A DNA stretch of 64,000 nucleotides from Moringa oleifera (GCA_021397835.1 JAJFZO010000583.1:1900501-1964500), one strand, 5' to 3'; positions 12,801-25,289 are shown, counted from the first letter of the stretch. Notes: generated from the letters alone by a model not told the origin. Program-made: numbers and translations.

Positions 12801-15800
12801 GATCCATGAATTTGGAAATTATGAAAAACATAAAAATAAAGAAAATAATTAAGATAATTAATAAAACTTAATTGGTTCTGTTTTATTAGTTTCTACTCTT
12901 TTCTTTTGTGATTAGCGTTTTAGTTACTCCGTATGATTAGGCTCTAACCCTTATATATGCAGCACCTAGCTGTTTAGGAGAGTTTATTGATTGTATTAAG
13001 AATTAATAATAATTTTGAGATCCAAAATCTTCTTGTATTATTTCAAAACTCAAGGTCTCTGTCTCAAATTTTCTCTTTTCTACTTTCTGCTTTATTTCCC
13101 TTTTCCTTGCCGGTCTAGTGAGTTGTTCCACATCAATTGGTATCAGAGCTTCCTATCCTAAAATCAGCAACATTCTTAGCACCGTTGCAATTTTTCATGC
13201 ATGACCATAGAACAGCAAGAAGCTGTCGAATAAAATTTCAACCAACTGAAAAATAAAAGTTGTGGAGAGGAAGCACTAATGCATACTTGTTTCTTTCCTC
13301 AGCCATCAGTGCTTGATTTGCATCTCTATCATCTCTGGTGCCACCATTTAGATTCAAACAATTATGTCGTTGTTCAGCACTCCGAGCCAAGCGATACAAG
13401 CTATCCCTTATGCAGAGTTTTGTTTTAATGTCCAACTGGTTCAAGCAGGTTCAGCTCTGTCAGTTCCAAATATATTGAGCATAAAGAAGACTATTATAAA
13501 ATTATATGAAATACATGCAAGGCTTTACATAAATCTTTCTAAAAAGGAACTTACGAATACAAATATGTAATGCTTCTACGTGACAATAAAAGACCGATGT
13601 TGGACAATTCTCACATTGGCAAAGACAATATTGATTCTTATTTCTAGATAGTATTTAGATTGAACATGTTGAGATGTTTAATATCATCAGCTGAATTCTT
13701 CTTTCCATCTTAATAGAGCACAATAGGTCATTATCCAGTGTAAGTTTAGTAAAACGTATTTATGCAGTGAGCTACTTTTGGATATAGATATTCTTACCAT
13801 TATGAGGGCATACTAATTTATAGACAAATGTATGATCATCTATAATAAGAAATTAAAAGAAACTGCTTTCACAATAATTAGAAAATAATAATCTTACTGA
13901 GATTAAAGATTACACATGTGAATGTCTAACTATATTCTTGTCATATCTGACTATGTTGCGCAACTCACATCATTGAAGTAAAGATTTAAGATTTTGAGTG
14001 ACACCACTTGCACAAAAACTCTGGTGCACGCATGATCCACGAAGCGCATGTGGCAATTAGAACAGGCTTAAATAAATCCATCATTTTGTTCCACTCTCTT
14101 CAAAAACTTTTTCTTCCTTTGCTCATAAGCTATAGATCTCGTTCAAAATTCATCAGCTCTTTGTGCTCATTTACATCTCTTCTCGCAATTCAAATACATT
14201 ATTTAATGCAGCCTTTCTAATACATCCATTTTAAAAGCATATGCTGTACTAGTAACTTTTACACCTGGTCAATATAACTTTCGTACTTGTCCAAATCTTA
14301 CGAATTTGCATCAAAATTGATAGAGCTTCTTCAGAAAAAAAAAATCTCACTATGGCATTACGATGATCAGCAACATTTAAATGCTCTACTACCATGTTTG
14401 TCACTCCTTGTTGGTAAGTTTGGCGCAACCCAACCTATAATAATCCTACCAATAACATGAATGTTGAAAGATAAACCATAATAAAATGCACCTCAGGAAA
14501 GGTTTGAGGAACAGAACTGCACTAATGGTTAAATTCCTCACACAACACGAAGACACAACCTGATAAGACCTTAGTATGAGTGCTCTTCAAGATGGCAACT
14601 TGGACATTTATCCTGGGCTTCTTGTTGTTCTCAGGCAAGAATATCTGAATGTAAATGACACCTCATTGACACATCAATATTCTATATCTCAGCCAAAACC
14701 AGTTTGGATAACAGAAAAGTAATACCAAATTCAAAACGGATACTTTGAAATGACCCAGCTATAATATAACCCATGCTATTGATTGATTCTGAAAATATTT
14801 CAGTAAAATGCTACCAAGCTGACTCTAGATTGAAATTGCTACGAGCCTATCTTTGCTATACTTCCAGTATGCTTCTAATACCCTTAATGGTACGCGTCCC
14901 TAGCATGACACAAGAGATAACCCTATGAAGAAGCAAAGCAACGAGACATCTTTTCTGAAAATTATGGAGTCCGATTTGTTCTGTTTTAGAATAGGAAGGG
15001 ATGCCCAGAGTCACAGCGCATGAATAGAAAGCTTAATTGCTGAACCAAGTCCACTATGTTGATAGCTAGGTGAAAGACTGAGCTTGGAGTAGTGGAAGAA
15101 AATTATAAGAGAACTACTTCAGTCATATCCCAAGAAAAAACCTCAAATTTGCTGGATGTTAATTCAAACTTATTCTCCATTTACTTTCTTTTAGATAGAG
15201 ATAAAATTTCAAGCTTCATAGAAATTTCTTGGTTATAGCAAAAATAATTGACTATCAAATTCTGAAAACATATAAAAGAAACAAAATTCTTTTCTGAGAA
15301 AACATTGAAGAAAAAAAGATACATTGACAGAGAAACAGAGAGACGATTTTGCCTTTCAACATCAAAAACAGAAGGACACCAAAGAAGACAAGCAAAAAAA
15401 AAAAAAAAGAACAAACATAGAAAAAGCACTCTGGTGTCAGGATTAAGCTGTCATGGTATGTTTTGTTTACTTAATTTTCATTTTGTTGTGGTGAAGTGGT
15501 TTATTTTCCACAGGATATAATCTATAATATTAAACAGCAAGTGCGACATCATTTGCATCAATTTCCAACCTACAGAAGTAAAGGTGATCCATGAAACTAC
15601 GAAATCACTAATCAAGAGCATATACACCCATGTAGGAAAGGCCGATCTATGCATCTTAGTCACTAGACCTCACCTAAACCTCCTCTAAAGGTGATAATGA
15701 TCCCATTTCATTGCATGTTGAAAACAGATATTTTAAAATCAATGTAATTAGTCAAAGCATTCAGACAAGCTTTACCTGTTCCATAACTTGTTGGAGTTGG

Positions 15801-18800
15801 CGAAAACTATTTGCTTCTAGTGAGATTTCATCCAGCTCAGAGCTCATACAAGAGCTCTCCTGTGCATTCAACGATTCTAATTCTGCTGGAACACCTAAAC
15901 TAGCTCCTTCAACTTCACTATGAGCTTCAATCTTCTCTTCAGTCCTACGAACTTGCTTTTGCGCATAAACTGAATCAGAAAATGGAATCAGTTTTGAGAC
16001 ATTTGCATGTTTGAAATCCCTCGTGAATGGAACTTGTAAATCTTGATGACGTGGCAGCTTCCCCCTTTTCTCACTTGCCAACATAACAGGAGCCCCAACT
16101 ACAGGACCATGAATGCTCTCCATAGGTTGCACTTTGTTTGATGCATAGGAAGACTCGTTCGAAGAAGAAGATGGGGGGCCATTGTTTTCAGATTTTGTAC
16201 TAGATATAATAGGAGAGACTGATATTTGATCCGGAGAATGGCCATAGTTCATATGCATATACTGAATATGTGTCTGCATGTAACTAAGGGAGTCAGAACC
16301 TGCATTTTGGTTATGCCGCTGAAGGCCTGATGGAGAGAAAGCTTGATGGGATGTCTCTCCAAACTGATGCTTGACATCTGATATTTGGTTCGACTTATCA
16401 TAATGATGAAAAGAACTGCCATGTTCCAGGTATCGACCTTTTCTTTTTCCCTCTGGTTGGTTGAGGTACTTTCGCTGCAATTTGGGCAGCTTGATTTAAA
16501 CATGAGAAGATAACTTTAACGAGATTTTTGGGAGAAAAATAATACTTCCAGATGCTAATATCTCTAACTGTTCAAATGAATCAAGCATTTCAACTGCATA
16601 TGGCATGCTCATAAGAGACCAAGCATAAGAAAGAAATTAGATGAATCTACAGCAGATATAGTTAAAAGAATGAATCTACTGCAAATATAGTTCAAAGAAT
16701 GAATTTACTGCAGAGATAGTTCAAAGAATGAATCTACTGCAGAGCTAGTTCAAAGAATGAATTTACTGCAGAGATAGTTCAAAGAATGAATCTACTGCAG
16801 AGCTAGTTCAAAGAATAAACCAAAGTGACTGTAGTCAGTTTTCGGATGAGAATCCACACTCCATGAATCAAGCAAAAAATCCTGACTCAACTAACTGCTG
16901 ATGAAAATTTCTAGGATGCACCAATTTCAAGTGATGAAAATAACAGATGATTTAGTTAGTAGGAATGGATGAGTAACGCCTTCTAAGATACCATCCAACA
17001 GTTTTTCAGTGGAAGGTAAAACTTTGAACTGAAAACTAACACCAACTTGGAAGTCCCTGGAGAAGTTATGCAGGAGCCTTGGACACCTATTGGTGAAATC
17101 AATAACTCTAGACATCATTAACCTAAATAAAATGCAAAATCAACAGATAAGAAGCAACTCGAAAAGAGACACTTAAATAACCTGCTCACTGGGCATCAAG
17201 TCATCCTGATTTTGAGATTTTGTATTTGACACTTTCCCAGATGATAAAGGAACAAGAGCTGCATCATTAACATCTATACTCTGGAAACTTATCTTGTCAC
17301 CCACGAACGTACTTTCTTTTGAATCATCAGTTGAAGTGCCTTCATCGTTTGGATGAGAAGCGTCATGATGTTCTAATATGCTATTCAATTTTGAATCAGA
17401 CTTCAATGCATCTTCACATACTTCGGTAGGATGTGAAGATGAAAACCAGCATAAGTCTTCTTCATTACTAAGACTCCCCAACCCAAATGTTGATTCACAA
17501 TTCCTGAAGATCATACACAGAACACATGAGAACAATAGATGACTTCTACGGGATCAGAGAGAATACAATTAAAATACATTAAAAATATGGACTGAGAATG
17601 GCAAACATTAAAAGAATACCTGATGAAAGAAGGAATTTTACAATTTTTACCTGAACATCCTGTCAACATCCTCAAAATTTCCTATGTCAGGCCAGCCATA
17701 AAAGAGATCACTGGTTTCTTTGTCTTCATGATCATTATTGAAAAAGTTAAGACCATCGTCTGTTTGGGAAACAGGGTTGATTGGATAGCGGTATAAATTG
17801 TTATCTGCTGTAGTAGACCTGTCACCCAAGACAGGATCATTGGTGCAGAATTCTGGGCCATCTGAGCCGATGTTATTGCTCTTGCAAACATGATTTGACA
17901 TTCTTGAATCCTCAGATGACACATTTCTCACCTCTTTGACAGAGTCACCATCACATGATGCAGGAAAGACATGATCAGGTGTGTCAGACCACGAACCCTT
18001 TTCTAACATTGTATCTTTCTTGGTTAGAAATGGAAAGCTACTTTCCTCTCCCTGAATACCATATTTGTTTACATTATCATCAGCACTGCTTGAGACACCA
18101 ACTACATCATGCCTTAGTTTCTTCCGGCTGTCAGCCTGACTAGCAAATCCATCTTCATGTTCATTAGTAGGATAAGGCACTATATGATCATCACTCTGAC
18201 CAAATTCATCCCACACATTATCTTCAAACTGAAACACCAAAAAGAAAAGTTTACCTACCTATGACCCACTTGAAAGTCATAAAAAAGTCCCACAGCCTTA
18301 GTGTGAGGCATATGAATTTGAAATAGTACACATCCACTAATCAGGAAACACATAGGACACTCTTAATAGAAAGCAAAAGTTAGTGAAGAAAATCTATTAG
18401 ATGTCCATTAAAAAAGGGCCAAAAATAATTCGCAAACATGAGTTTGAGATAAAGAACAAAACAATCAGATGACAGTTAAAGATGTTCATGCAAGAAAACA
18501 GCATATAGAAATTGATATAATTTCACCTCGGTGCTTTACTAGAACATGCTTGGATCACAAGCGTACTACAAATGACCTAAAAGATTCCATATGAGTGAAA
18601 ACTGAAGTAGACAACAAACAAGAGCTATAACTACACTGACAAGCATGATTATACTCATGAGCTTGGATGGTACAAAACGAAGTTTTCAAGTTCTCTTGTC
18701 TTGTTAACTCAATCTAACAAGTCTGAGAAGATTCATCCTAGAAGTAATGAAAATCAAGAAGATAGGATAAATCACTAGAAGGAAAAAGGAAGAGAATTAG

Positions 18801-21800
18801 AATTGGAAGCAACTGCAAAGAATTAGGAAAAATAGAGAGGAAGAAGAGAAACCAGGAAGAGGAGAGAGAGAGAGAGAGAGAGAGAGGAAATCAAAAGAGA
18901 ACCCATAAGGGAAGAAATATTCTACATTTTTAACTTAATTCCATTATCTTGCCTCTTCCCCAAACCTGAAGAAAAGTGCATATTTGTGAAGCATCAAAGC
19001 GACTCACAAAGGAAACTTTATCCCTAGCTGCCTAATCCTAGAGCCAACAAAATATTTGTAATTCACTACCAAATTAAAGGTAAGCTTACAAGATAATCCA
19101 AAATACATATATATACAGCACAAGGACTTTCCAGGATAACAAATCTTTCTCTTAATCTCATGCATCATCAACCATGTTATTAACATATTAAGGATGTGCG
19201 GCTATTAATTTGATGATTATTGTGCACAATACTTCGTGAAAGTAAAACCACACTTGTGCTATGGATATTCCAAAACAGTTGAACAAGAACCAAACCCACC
19301 TTGCACAATTAGAAATTAGAATCCTTCTTCAATAGGATCATGAAGTTATCAACTCATTAAAATAAAATAAAACAAAGCTACCTAGAGAACTTAAAAAAAA
19401 AAAAACACTAGGAGAGATGTGGAATTAACTTTCTTTACCAACATTAAGAGAAGTTGTCCTAACTATGTGACAATCATGTGAGACATTCTTTAAAAAGAAA
19501 AAGAATCCAGCAAGAGTAGTAATATGCACATTTAACATTATAACAAATTAAATGCTCAGAACATTGCAGCAAGAAGCCACTTGACTGAGCAACTAGATAT
19601 TTTTATTTGCATATCTAAACTTTAGATAAAGAAAAACATTTCACATAAGAGATGAAAACCTAGAAATAAAGCATCAATATATTTAAATAAGTACATGAAC
19701 AGTACACACTAATGGTATACAAAGAGCACCATCAAACTTGGAAATGCAAGGCTATTTGTGCAAAAGAGAACCATTTTTCCCAATGAAGAATCGGTAGGCC
19801 TGCAATAACAACAAGAATGGAAAAGTGTGCAACAAGGGAAATTTGAAACTTAGCAAGAACGGATCATGCTTTGTTGAAAAGAATGGAGAACACATAACCA
19901 GTAATCTACTAAAAATCTGACGAATGATCACAAGAGTAGAAACAAATTTCTATCACATACAATCACAGAATTATGTACAGAGAGAACAGGCAGAGGACAC
20001 CACAGCCAACCAACCTCAAAAGCAAAAAAGCGGGTGGAGCAATTCCTAATTCAATTTTAAACTGAGGAATAAATCTGTCAGTCTTTCAAGAGTCAGGTAA
20101 TCCAATATCACAGAAGATGCAACGCAACCTCTTTCAAACTGTTTATTTTGTTCAATTTCGTAAGATCTTATCTTCGTGGAGGGACAACTTGATGACTATC
20201 ACATCCGGTAAAAGGTAAAAGCATTTAGTTGAATCTATATGCGATTAGTGAACTGCCTCTTAAATGGAACACCAGAAAACAGATATGAAGGGAAGTATAA
20301 AAAAAAAGCCGGCTGTCACAACTGTTAGCATACAAGTTCTATAGATAGTTTCGTAGGATGCCTAACAGGTTAACAAATAGTAGAAATAAAAGGAAGTTCA
20401 TATCAATCAGAAGGAGGAAAAAATTTCGCACACTATTATCTTATAGATCCACTTGGAAATTGACAAAACATTTCAGCTAAAAGTAGAGAATATAAGAACA
20501 GATTTCTGTCAAAAAATGATAATTGATAAGTTCAGGGAAATGCATATACTTCAGAACAATACAAGTGACTACTTTCACACTCCAAATAGCTTCAGATAGA
20601 TCTGGGTTCAAGGAACTTGTAATGGTCTATATCTCAAGTTCTCAAATGTATTTTTGTGGTGTAAAAAGCATAAATGAGTAAGAGCCAGAAATTTGGTGAA
20701 AGACAACTGAGCACAAGATAGGGATAGAAATGTACAACAATACGTTAGTAGAAATGATTGTTTCAATATGGCATATTCATTAAAAAAAAAAATCAAAACT
20801 ATGAGAAACTGCACAAAACTCAACTACAGTAGAAAGAAATCTATTGTAGTAAAAAGCTAAAAGAATCTTAATGGAATAGGGCCTCAATGATGCTTGAATG
20901 ACTGGCAAGCATCACAGTCAGTGAGAAAAAAATTAAATGATTGAGCAGACTTATAAATCGACAAAGTGGGAACAGGGGTCATACATCTGGAACTTTACTA
21001 TTGCCTAAAGGATATTAGATAAATAGTGGCACACGAACTCATTATCCAGAACCAAGACAGTAGAGGTCATCAGAAATATATCCTCCACCAGGTACCATCT
21101 TGTCTTGAGATCCTGAAAAAATTGGGAGGGTGAACGTCACTGCAATTTCTAGTTATCCGGAAAATTTCCTCACAAAGAAAACTGAAGTGGAAAGACAGGA
21201 GAGTGGTGGTCACTAAAGACCTAGTAGCAATGAGTACCACCAATGATGTTGAATACAGAAAAAAGAGTAGATTTGCGAGTGGTAAAATAATATAAATGGA
21301 CCAGTCATTAGTCCGGAGACCTGGATTGAAAACAACCAATGAAATGGTAGCAAAAAGGCACACAGAAAGGGAAGTCCAAAAAGGAGTCAAGTACATCTAT
21401 ATCTGCTCATCAGTAAAGGAAACTTCTACCTCTACATAAACCTAAAGAGAATATGCACCCTTCACGACAGCAAATAAAACTAATAAAAAACATTGGGGTA
21501 CCAGCCATCAACCCTGCAACCACACATGTCTGGAAAGAACCCACTTTTAATACAAAGTCAATACAAACTTGGATTAGCTATCGCCAAACACTACTTTCTT
21601 TATTCCCAATTTTAATATACCCTAAGCCTAACAGTAAAAGGGTATTATATAAGCAGTAAGACAATTTGAATGCAAAATCAGACATCTAAATTTTTACCAG
21701 ACTGGAACATATAGCCAACAAGAAATGACCGCTTCCTACTGAACTAGGTTTGATGAACACTACTTGCAGCATCCGCATTCCATGGTCAAACAAGGGAAGC

Positions 21801-23413
21801 ATCAAAAAGGGTAGAATAATAGCAGTTGCAATGAAAATATTTAGATGGTAGAATAGGAAGATGAGTTTTGGCATTTTTATATTTCCAAAGGCATCACAGC
21901 CTGTATCAGTGCTTCGCATTCGACCGCTTCATTGCTTAAGCATTCTCCAAAGTTATAGTTACTTGCGATGCTCAATCTCAGCAGCTTTAGTCCGACAAGT
22001 GAGGTGAGCGAACTATTACTTCAGAAAATCTCAAAATGAGCTCAAATGGAGGAACTTGGTGTTAATAAAACATAATACAAGAAAGTTTCTCGGCAGCAAT
22101 TTTTTCTACTTTTTAATCCTTGAAACTGATATATAACCAATAATTTTGTAGATGCACCCTACAAGTCTAATTGATTGAAATCTCTACTATTGGAAGATCC
22201 GACCTTCTCGAGGATTAGGACCAAAATAAAATTCTCCAAACATAAACAAATTCACTCATATTATGGAATTCCTAAAAGAGCTTCACTAAATCACCTTTGG
22301 CTAAGCCTCGATTATGTTGAAGAAATGATATAGTAAGACCATCAGGCTATAAAGCTTTATATTCTTTATGTTCTCAAAGTTCTACCATACTTTCTTCTTC
22401 TTAAAACAGTCTTTTAGACCAAGTCCAAGGTCACCATCTATGCCTCCAAAAGCCTTAGCCTTAACAAAAAGTCTCCAATCATATTTTTATGTTATTTTCT
22501 TCATAGAGTTGCATATGGCCTCTTTAATTCCCCTTTCCCACCTCGAACTCCAACACTTGTACTTTGTGCATTTGTCAACCCGTAAAGAATCCAGTATCCT
22601 ATCACCATCTCTTAACTCTTAAAGCTCTTGACTTTTAGTCTCCATGATGCTTTTCAAGGTTAACCAACTTGGATACTTCATCCTCCACAACATACTCTCA
22701 CCCCTTTGCTAGTTTGAGACACCAAATCCCACCCCCTCCCAAAAAAAAAAAAAAAAAAAAAATCCCCAACCACTTTTTCATCTATGTTTATAATTTCTTC
22801 ATCACCCTGTTTTTTTCCATTAACATTACCTAATTTTAATCTGTTCCAATACGCCTCTTCTTTTAAATTCTTTAATTAGATAGCCAATAATGAAATTAGG
22901 ATAACCTTCATATGTAGCCTTTCCCACCATTCTTTCAAAAACTCCTTAAAACCCACCGACCAGCATGACCACATGCTTCAAAAGTAGGATGATATTGGGC
23001 CCCGGAAACTAAACTGGAAAGGCAGACTTTCCTATTATCTTATTTAATTAATATTTCAAATATAATAAATATATATGTTTACATACTATTCTACTTACAT
23101 CCAAAGTGCGAATTATGTCATTCTAAACAAATCTCACATACGGTATAGTTTAAAAAGAGTTTTGGGGGATAATGAATTGTGAAAAAATACCAATAAAAGA
23201 TATAACACCAAAATTTACTTCTAAGAGATAGCCTTGTAGCTATAGTTGGGGGTTCCAATGACAAGAGACAGAGTTAACCATTAAAAGAAATTTAACCTAA
23301 AGTACCCAAGGCATTCATCAGTATACTATGCTAGTAAAAAGATAACAGTGAATTGAGTGACCAAATGAATGAACAAATAGAAGACTTACCTCATACATGC
23401 ACAAGTCTGACAT
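6875..23413 (-). CDS. LNK1: LNK1, night light-inducible and clock-regulated coactivator (7 coding exons, about 668 aa)
   Basis: Exons on the minus strand: 23390-23413, 17651-18228, 17182-17503, 15776-16474, 13287-13435, 7048-7183, 6875-6973 (stop TGA 6875-6877). Every junction is GT-AG and phases agree throughout. The first coding exon has only eight codons (MSDLCMYE) and joins FEDNVWDEFGQSDDHIVPYP, the LNK-family N-terminal signature. Exon 3 opens with NCESTFGLGSL. Exon 5 carries the conserved C-terminal block LDIKTKLCIRDSLYRLARSA (from residue about 542). Exon 6 has METGTNPIDRSIAHLLFHRP. Length is close to Arabidopsis LNK1 (about 616 aa from memory). LNK proteins lack a DNA-binding domain; they are nuclear coactivators recruited by the MYB factors RVE4/RVE8 to promote PRR5 and TOC1 transcription. 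The gene is inflated by introns of 5.2, 2.3 and 6.1 kb, two of them carrying repeats. It appears intact. Confidence 0.93.
7545..7970. mobile_element. MITE-like inverted-repeat element, copy A (in LNK1 intron 6)
   Basis: The ends form a long imperfect inverted repeat. The left arm (about 7551-7630) contains TTTATAATTTTTATTAATAT, and the right arm (about 7880-7965) is its reverse complement, with AATGTTAATAAAAATTATAA. Poly-A and poly-T runs lie at the outer edges. The roughly 430-bp element has no coding capacity. The same arms and similar internal sequence recur at 41981-42411, so this is a dispersed family. The target-site duplication is masked by A/T runs, so no superfamily is assigned. Confidence 0.7.
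8211..10870 (-). mobile_element. Degenerate LINE fragment in LNK1 intron (endonuclease and start of reverse transcriptase)
   Basis: On the minus strand near 9280 the frame reads LVVGGDFNAVLH, then SRDFYNALGLTNHPFIGRSF and SRIEHFLESRLS. These are the GDFN and SRID-type signatures of the LINE apurinic-like endonuclease. About 1 kb further 3' (8211-8330) comes SASNVRNFGPIILVGCIRKV, the degenerate opening motif of a LINE reverse transcriptase (family form RPISLVGCIYK). The spacing is right for LINE ORF2. The copy is truncated just after that motif, so the catalytic core is missing. The upstream part (9300-10870) has broken minus-strand frames that may be the LINE 5' portion, but I recognise no motif there. 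Stops and frameshifts make it non-functional. Confidence 0.7.
11555..11590. repeat. Adjacent homopolymers T19-G17
   Basis: Nineteen T residues are followed directly by seventeen G residues in LNK1 intron DNA. The G run is the longest in the window and may be unreliable in both DNA replication and sequence assembly. Confidence 0.9.
12228..12700. mobile_element. Short inverted-repeat element, second family, copy 1
   Basis: The stretch between about 12228 and 12700 has loosely inverted ends: AATTTGATTTAAATTAAATC at the left resembles the reverse complement of TTCAATTTAATCCAAATTGA at the right. It is also closely matched, in reverse orientation, by 39875-40345 and in forward orientation by about 40680-41050. 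No coding capacity is visible. It is probably a non-autonomous DNA transposon family, but the ends are diffuse. Confidence 0.5.
12874..13149 (+). mobile_element. Ty1/copia-type LTR remnant with tRNA-Met primer-binding site
   Basis: TGGTATCAGAGC (13138-13149) is the standard primer-binding site complementary to initiator tRNA-Met used by plant copia elements. Upstream, DNA from about 12874 looks like a short LTR. It has a TATA-like stretch (CTTATATATGC near 12950), pyrimidine-rich sequence before the end, and a CA ending at about 13131-13132, a few bases before the primer site. Little or no internal coding region follows. LNK1 exon 5 ends only about 140 bp away, at 13287. The 5' LTR boundary is approximate. 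Confidence 0.6.
16640..16814. repeat. 29-bp minisatellite, six copies (LNK1 intron 4th/3rd exon interval)
   Basis: The unit AATGAATCTACTGCAGAGAT plus AGTTCAAAG repeats with a strict 29-bp period from about 16640 (first copy diverged) through 16669, 16698, 16727, 16756 and 16785. In the later copies AATCTAC/AATTTAC and GAGATAG/GAGCTAG alternate, so the last expansion was probably of a 58-bp dimer. It lies between LNK1 exons 17182-17503 and 15776-16474 and contains repeated CTGCAG. Confidence 0.9.
18861..18888. repeat. (GA)n microsatellite in LNK1 intron 1
   Basis: A run of about fourteen GA dinucleotides lies within the first coding-region intron of LNK1. It is a simple repeat with no other visible signal. 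Confidence 0.85.
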
Positions 23414-24810
23414 TCCTCAGAGATCCGCTAACCACCACTATAAACAAGGTCAGTTTTTTGATCTTTCATGTTTTTTGCAGAAAAATATATCTCCAATAAA
23501 GATTTCTGACCAGAAACCAAACCAATAACAATATTAGAAGTTTCCTTTAATAAAAGCTGCCCAAGAAACAAAAAAATAAATAGAATAAAAGTAAGAAAAA
23601 ATTAGTCTCATGTTCTCAGCCATGTCCATTCCAAATAAGTAAATAAGTAAAATATTCAGAGAAGTAAAACAGCATTAACAGCCTGTATTTCAGCAAAGTT
23701 CTCAGGTTTCTAAATGCCATATAATTAAATTGTAAACATTAATCTTTCATTGGCACGACATTCATAGCATGAACCTAAACTCATCAATCAGACAACTAAG
23801 TAATCACATACAGATTGTTGACAGAACATAACAGTCCTTCAGTGTATGACACAGTCACTGCAGCCTTTAATCTCCACTCCGATAGTGAGCTGAACTTTTA
23901 TGATACGCATTACCTTTGCTCCCAAAACAGGCAAATCCTAGTATCCAACTTTACTAAGTTCATTTATTTTTCAGTTTTATTCTCGTTATATTATCAATAA
24001 ATTTAGCCCAATTTATTCATTCAATTATTTTCTCATCTCTCCCATCTGTGCACCTCTTTGTACAGACATGCCAGAAGTTTAAAATAAATACTTAACAAGC
24101 AGAAAATTAAGAAACAATTACCCTTACCTTCATGTTCATTTCCATCAATTTAAATAATTTAAAAGGCAGAGTATATGACACTGGAGACAGCATTCTTTCA
24201 GTTTCTTACATATTCTTAGTGACCAAATAATACAACAACTAAATAAAAAAATTAATCTAGCAGATAACAGATAGATCTTCTGCTAATCATAGTTTTAAAA
24301 AATACAACAAAAAGGTAAAAGAAAAAGCTCGGTTGGAAAGTTAACTATCAATCTAAAGACAAGAGAAAAACTTCATGTGTACAAATAATGATCTATCCAG
24401 AAATTTAAGTATTAGCTAACTTCAGCTTTCCCAGTCGCAAGAAATAATTAAAACAACAAAATCTTTCCATTTCTTTTCCAATATTTTCTGAATAACCAAA
24501 TAGATGCAAATCAACAACAGAAAAACAAAACGAAAGAAAAAAATCAAGTAAAATTAAGAAATACCTTCTCCAAGAAAGCCAACAACAAACCAAGACCGAT
24601 CTCCGAGCAAATCCTTACCTGGAAGCAGTGTTTCCTAAGAAACTCGACAATTTTCCAAGAGACCACAAATTTTGCCGGAGAATCAAAACTTTCCCGGAAA
24701 ATGAAAACTGCGAGCCTTACTAAGACGGTAACAAGCCTTCAATCAAAACCTGCTTTGCCCTAAACCAAAAGAATTCTGGGAGGTTCTGGAGTTGTTCTCT
24801 GGATGCAGCA
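23414..24810 (-). other. Putative LNK1 5' UTR with an intron
   Basis: Upstream of the LNK1 ATG (23411-23413) there is an acceptor-like TTATAG near 23437. A consensus donor, CCAG|GTAAGG on the minus strand, ends a likely non-coding first exon at 24619. That exon probably begins somewhere between 24700 and 24810. A leader intron of about 1.2 kb is therefore inferred. No transcript data support it. Confidence 0.5.
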
Positions 24811-24901
24811 CTCAACAATTTTTAAAAAATTTTATCACGATGGAAAGAATAAAATATTAATATTTGTGGGTCAAATCAAAAGAGGGTAACAGAGAAGCGG
24901 A

Positions 24902-25171
24902 CACGTGGCGAGCCGATCAATGCCTTTGGCTGCGGTTGATATCAGAATTCGTGGACGAGAGAGGGGCGATGAGATCCAATCAGTTTCTGCTGTCTGATTC
25001 GTCCACGTCGAGTCGTAGGTTCTGGAAATTGACACGTGGTATAGGACCACTTAGTGAGGAATCTTTGTGGCGTGCACGTGGCCTCGAGTGATGACGTGGT
25101 CTCTCGGGGTGGGTGGGTCGGGTCTCTTCTTTGCCCACCCCTTCGGTTTATTTAATTTTTACGGTCACGTG
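24902..25171. promoter_or_regulatory. G-box/ABRE cluster upstream of LNK1
   Basis: Four CACGTG palindromes lie at 24902-24907, 25033-25038, 25075-25080 and 25166-25171. Two of them extend to CACGTGGC, a strong ABRE form. Two more ACGT cores (CCACGTCG near 25003, GACGTGGT near 25093) lie between. This 270-bp stretch is clearly GC-richer than its surroundings and sits just upstream of the inferred LNK1 transcription start. G-boxes are bound by bZIP (HY5, ABF), bHLH (PIF) factors and are enriched at PRR targets, which fits a light- and clock-controlled gene. I see no evening element nearby. Confidence 0.7.
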
Positions 25172-25289
25172 AAGGGTCCTTTACAAATGTTCCACGCCAG
25201 GTGTTGCGGGCCGCCGCTCGCACCTTTCGGTTGGCGCTTTATTTTACTTCAGATTCTTCCCTATCAAATTCATGATTGAAAAAAAAAAA

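Noticed and set aside
15181..15520. Overlapping open frames on both strands in a LNK1 intron
   Set aside because: A-rich low-complexity sequence (KKKKK/FFFFF translations), with no motif.
22368..22990. C-rich plus-strand region in LNK1 intron 1, thought to be another LINE piece
   Set aside because: The minus strand gives only scattered short matches (GLGLG-type) and no ordered LINE motifs, so it is left unassigned.
24864..25279. Two overlapping plus-strand frames in the GC-rich block near LNK1
   Set aside because: They overlap the G-box promoter block, show no known domain, and are long only because the DNA is GC-rich and poor in stops.
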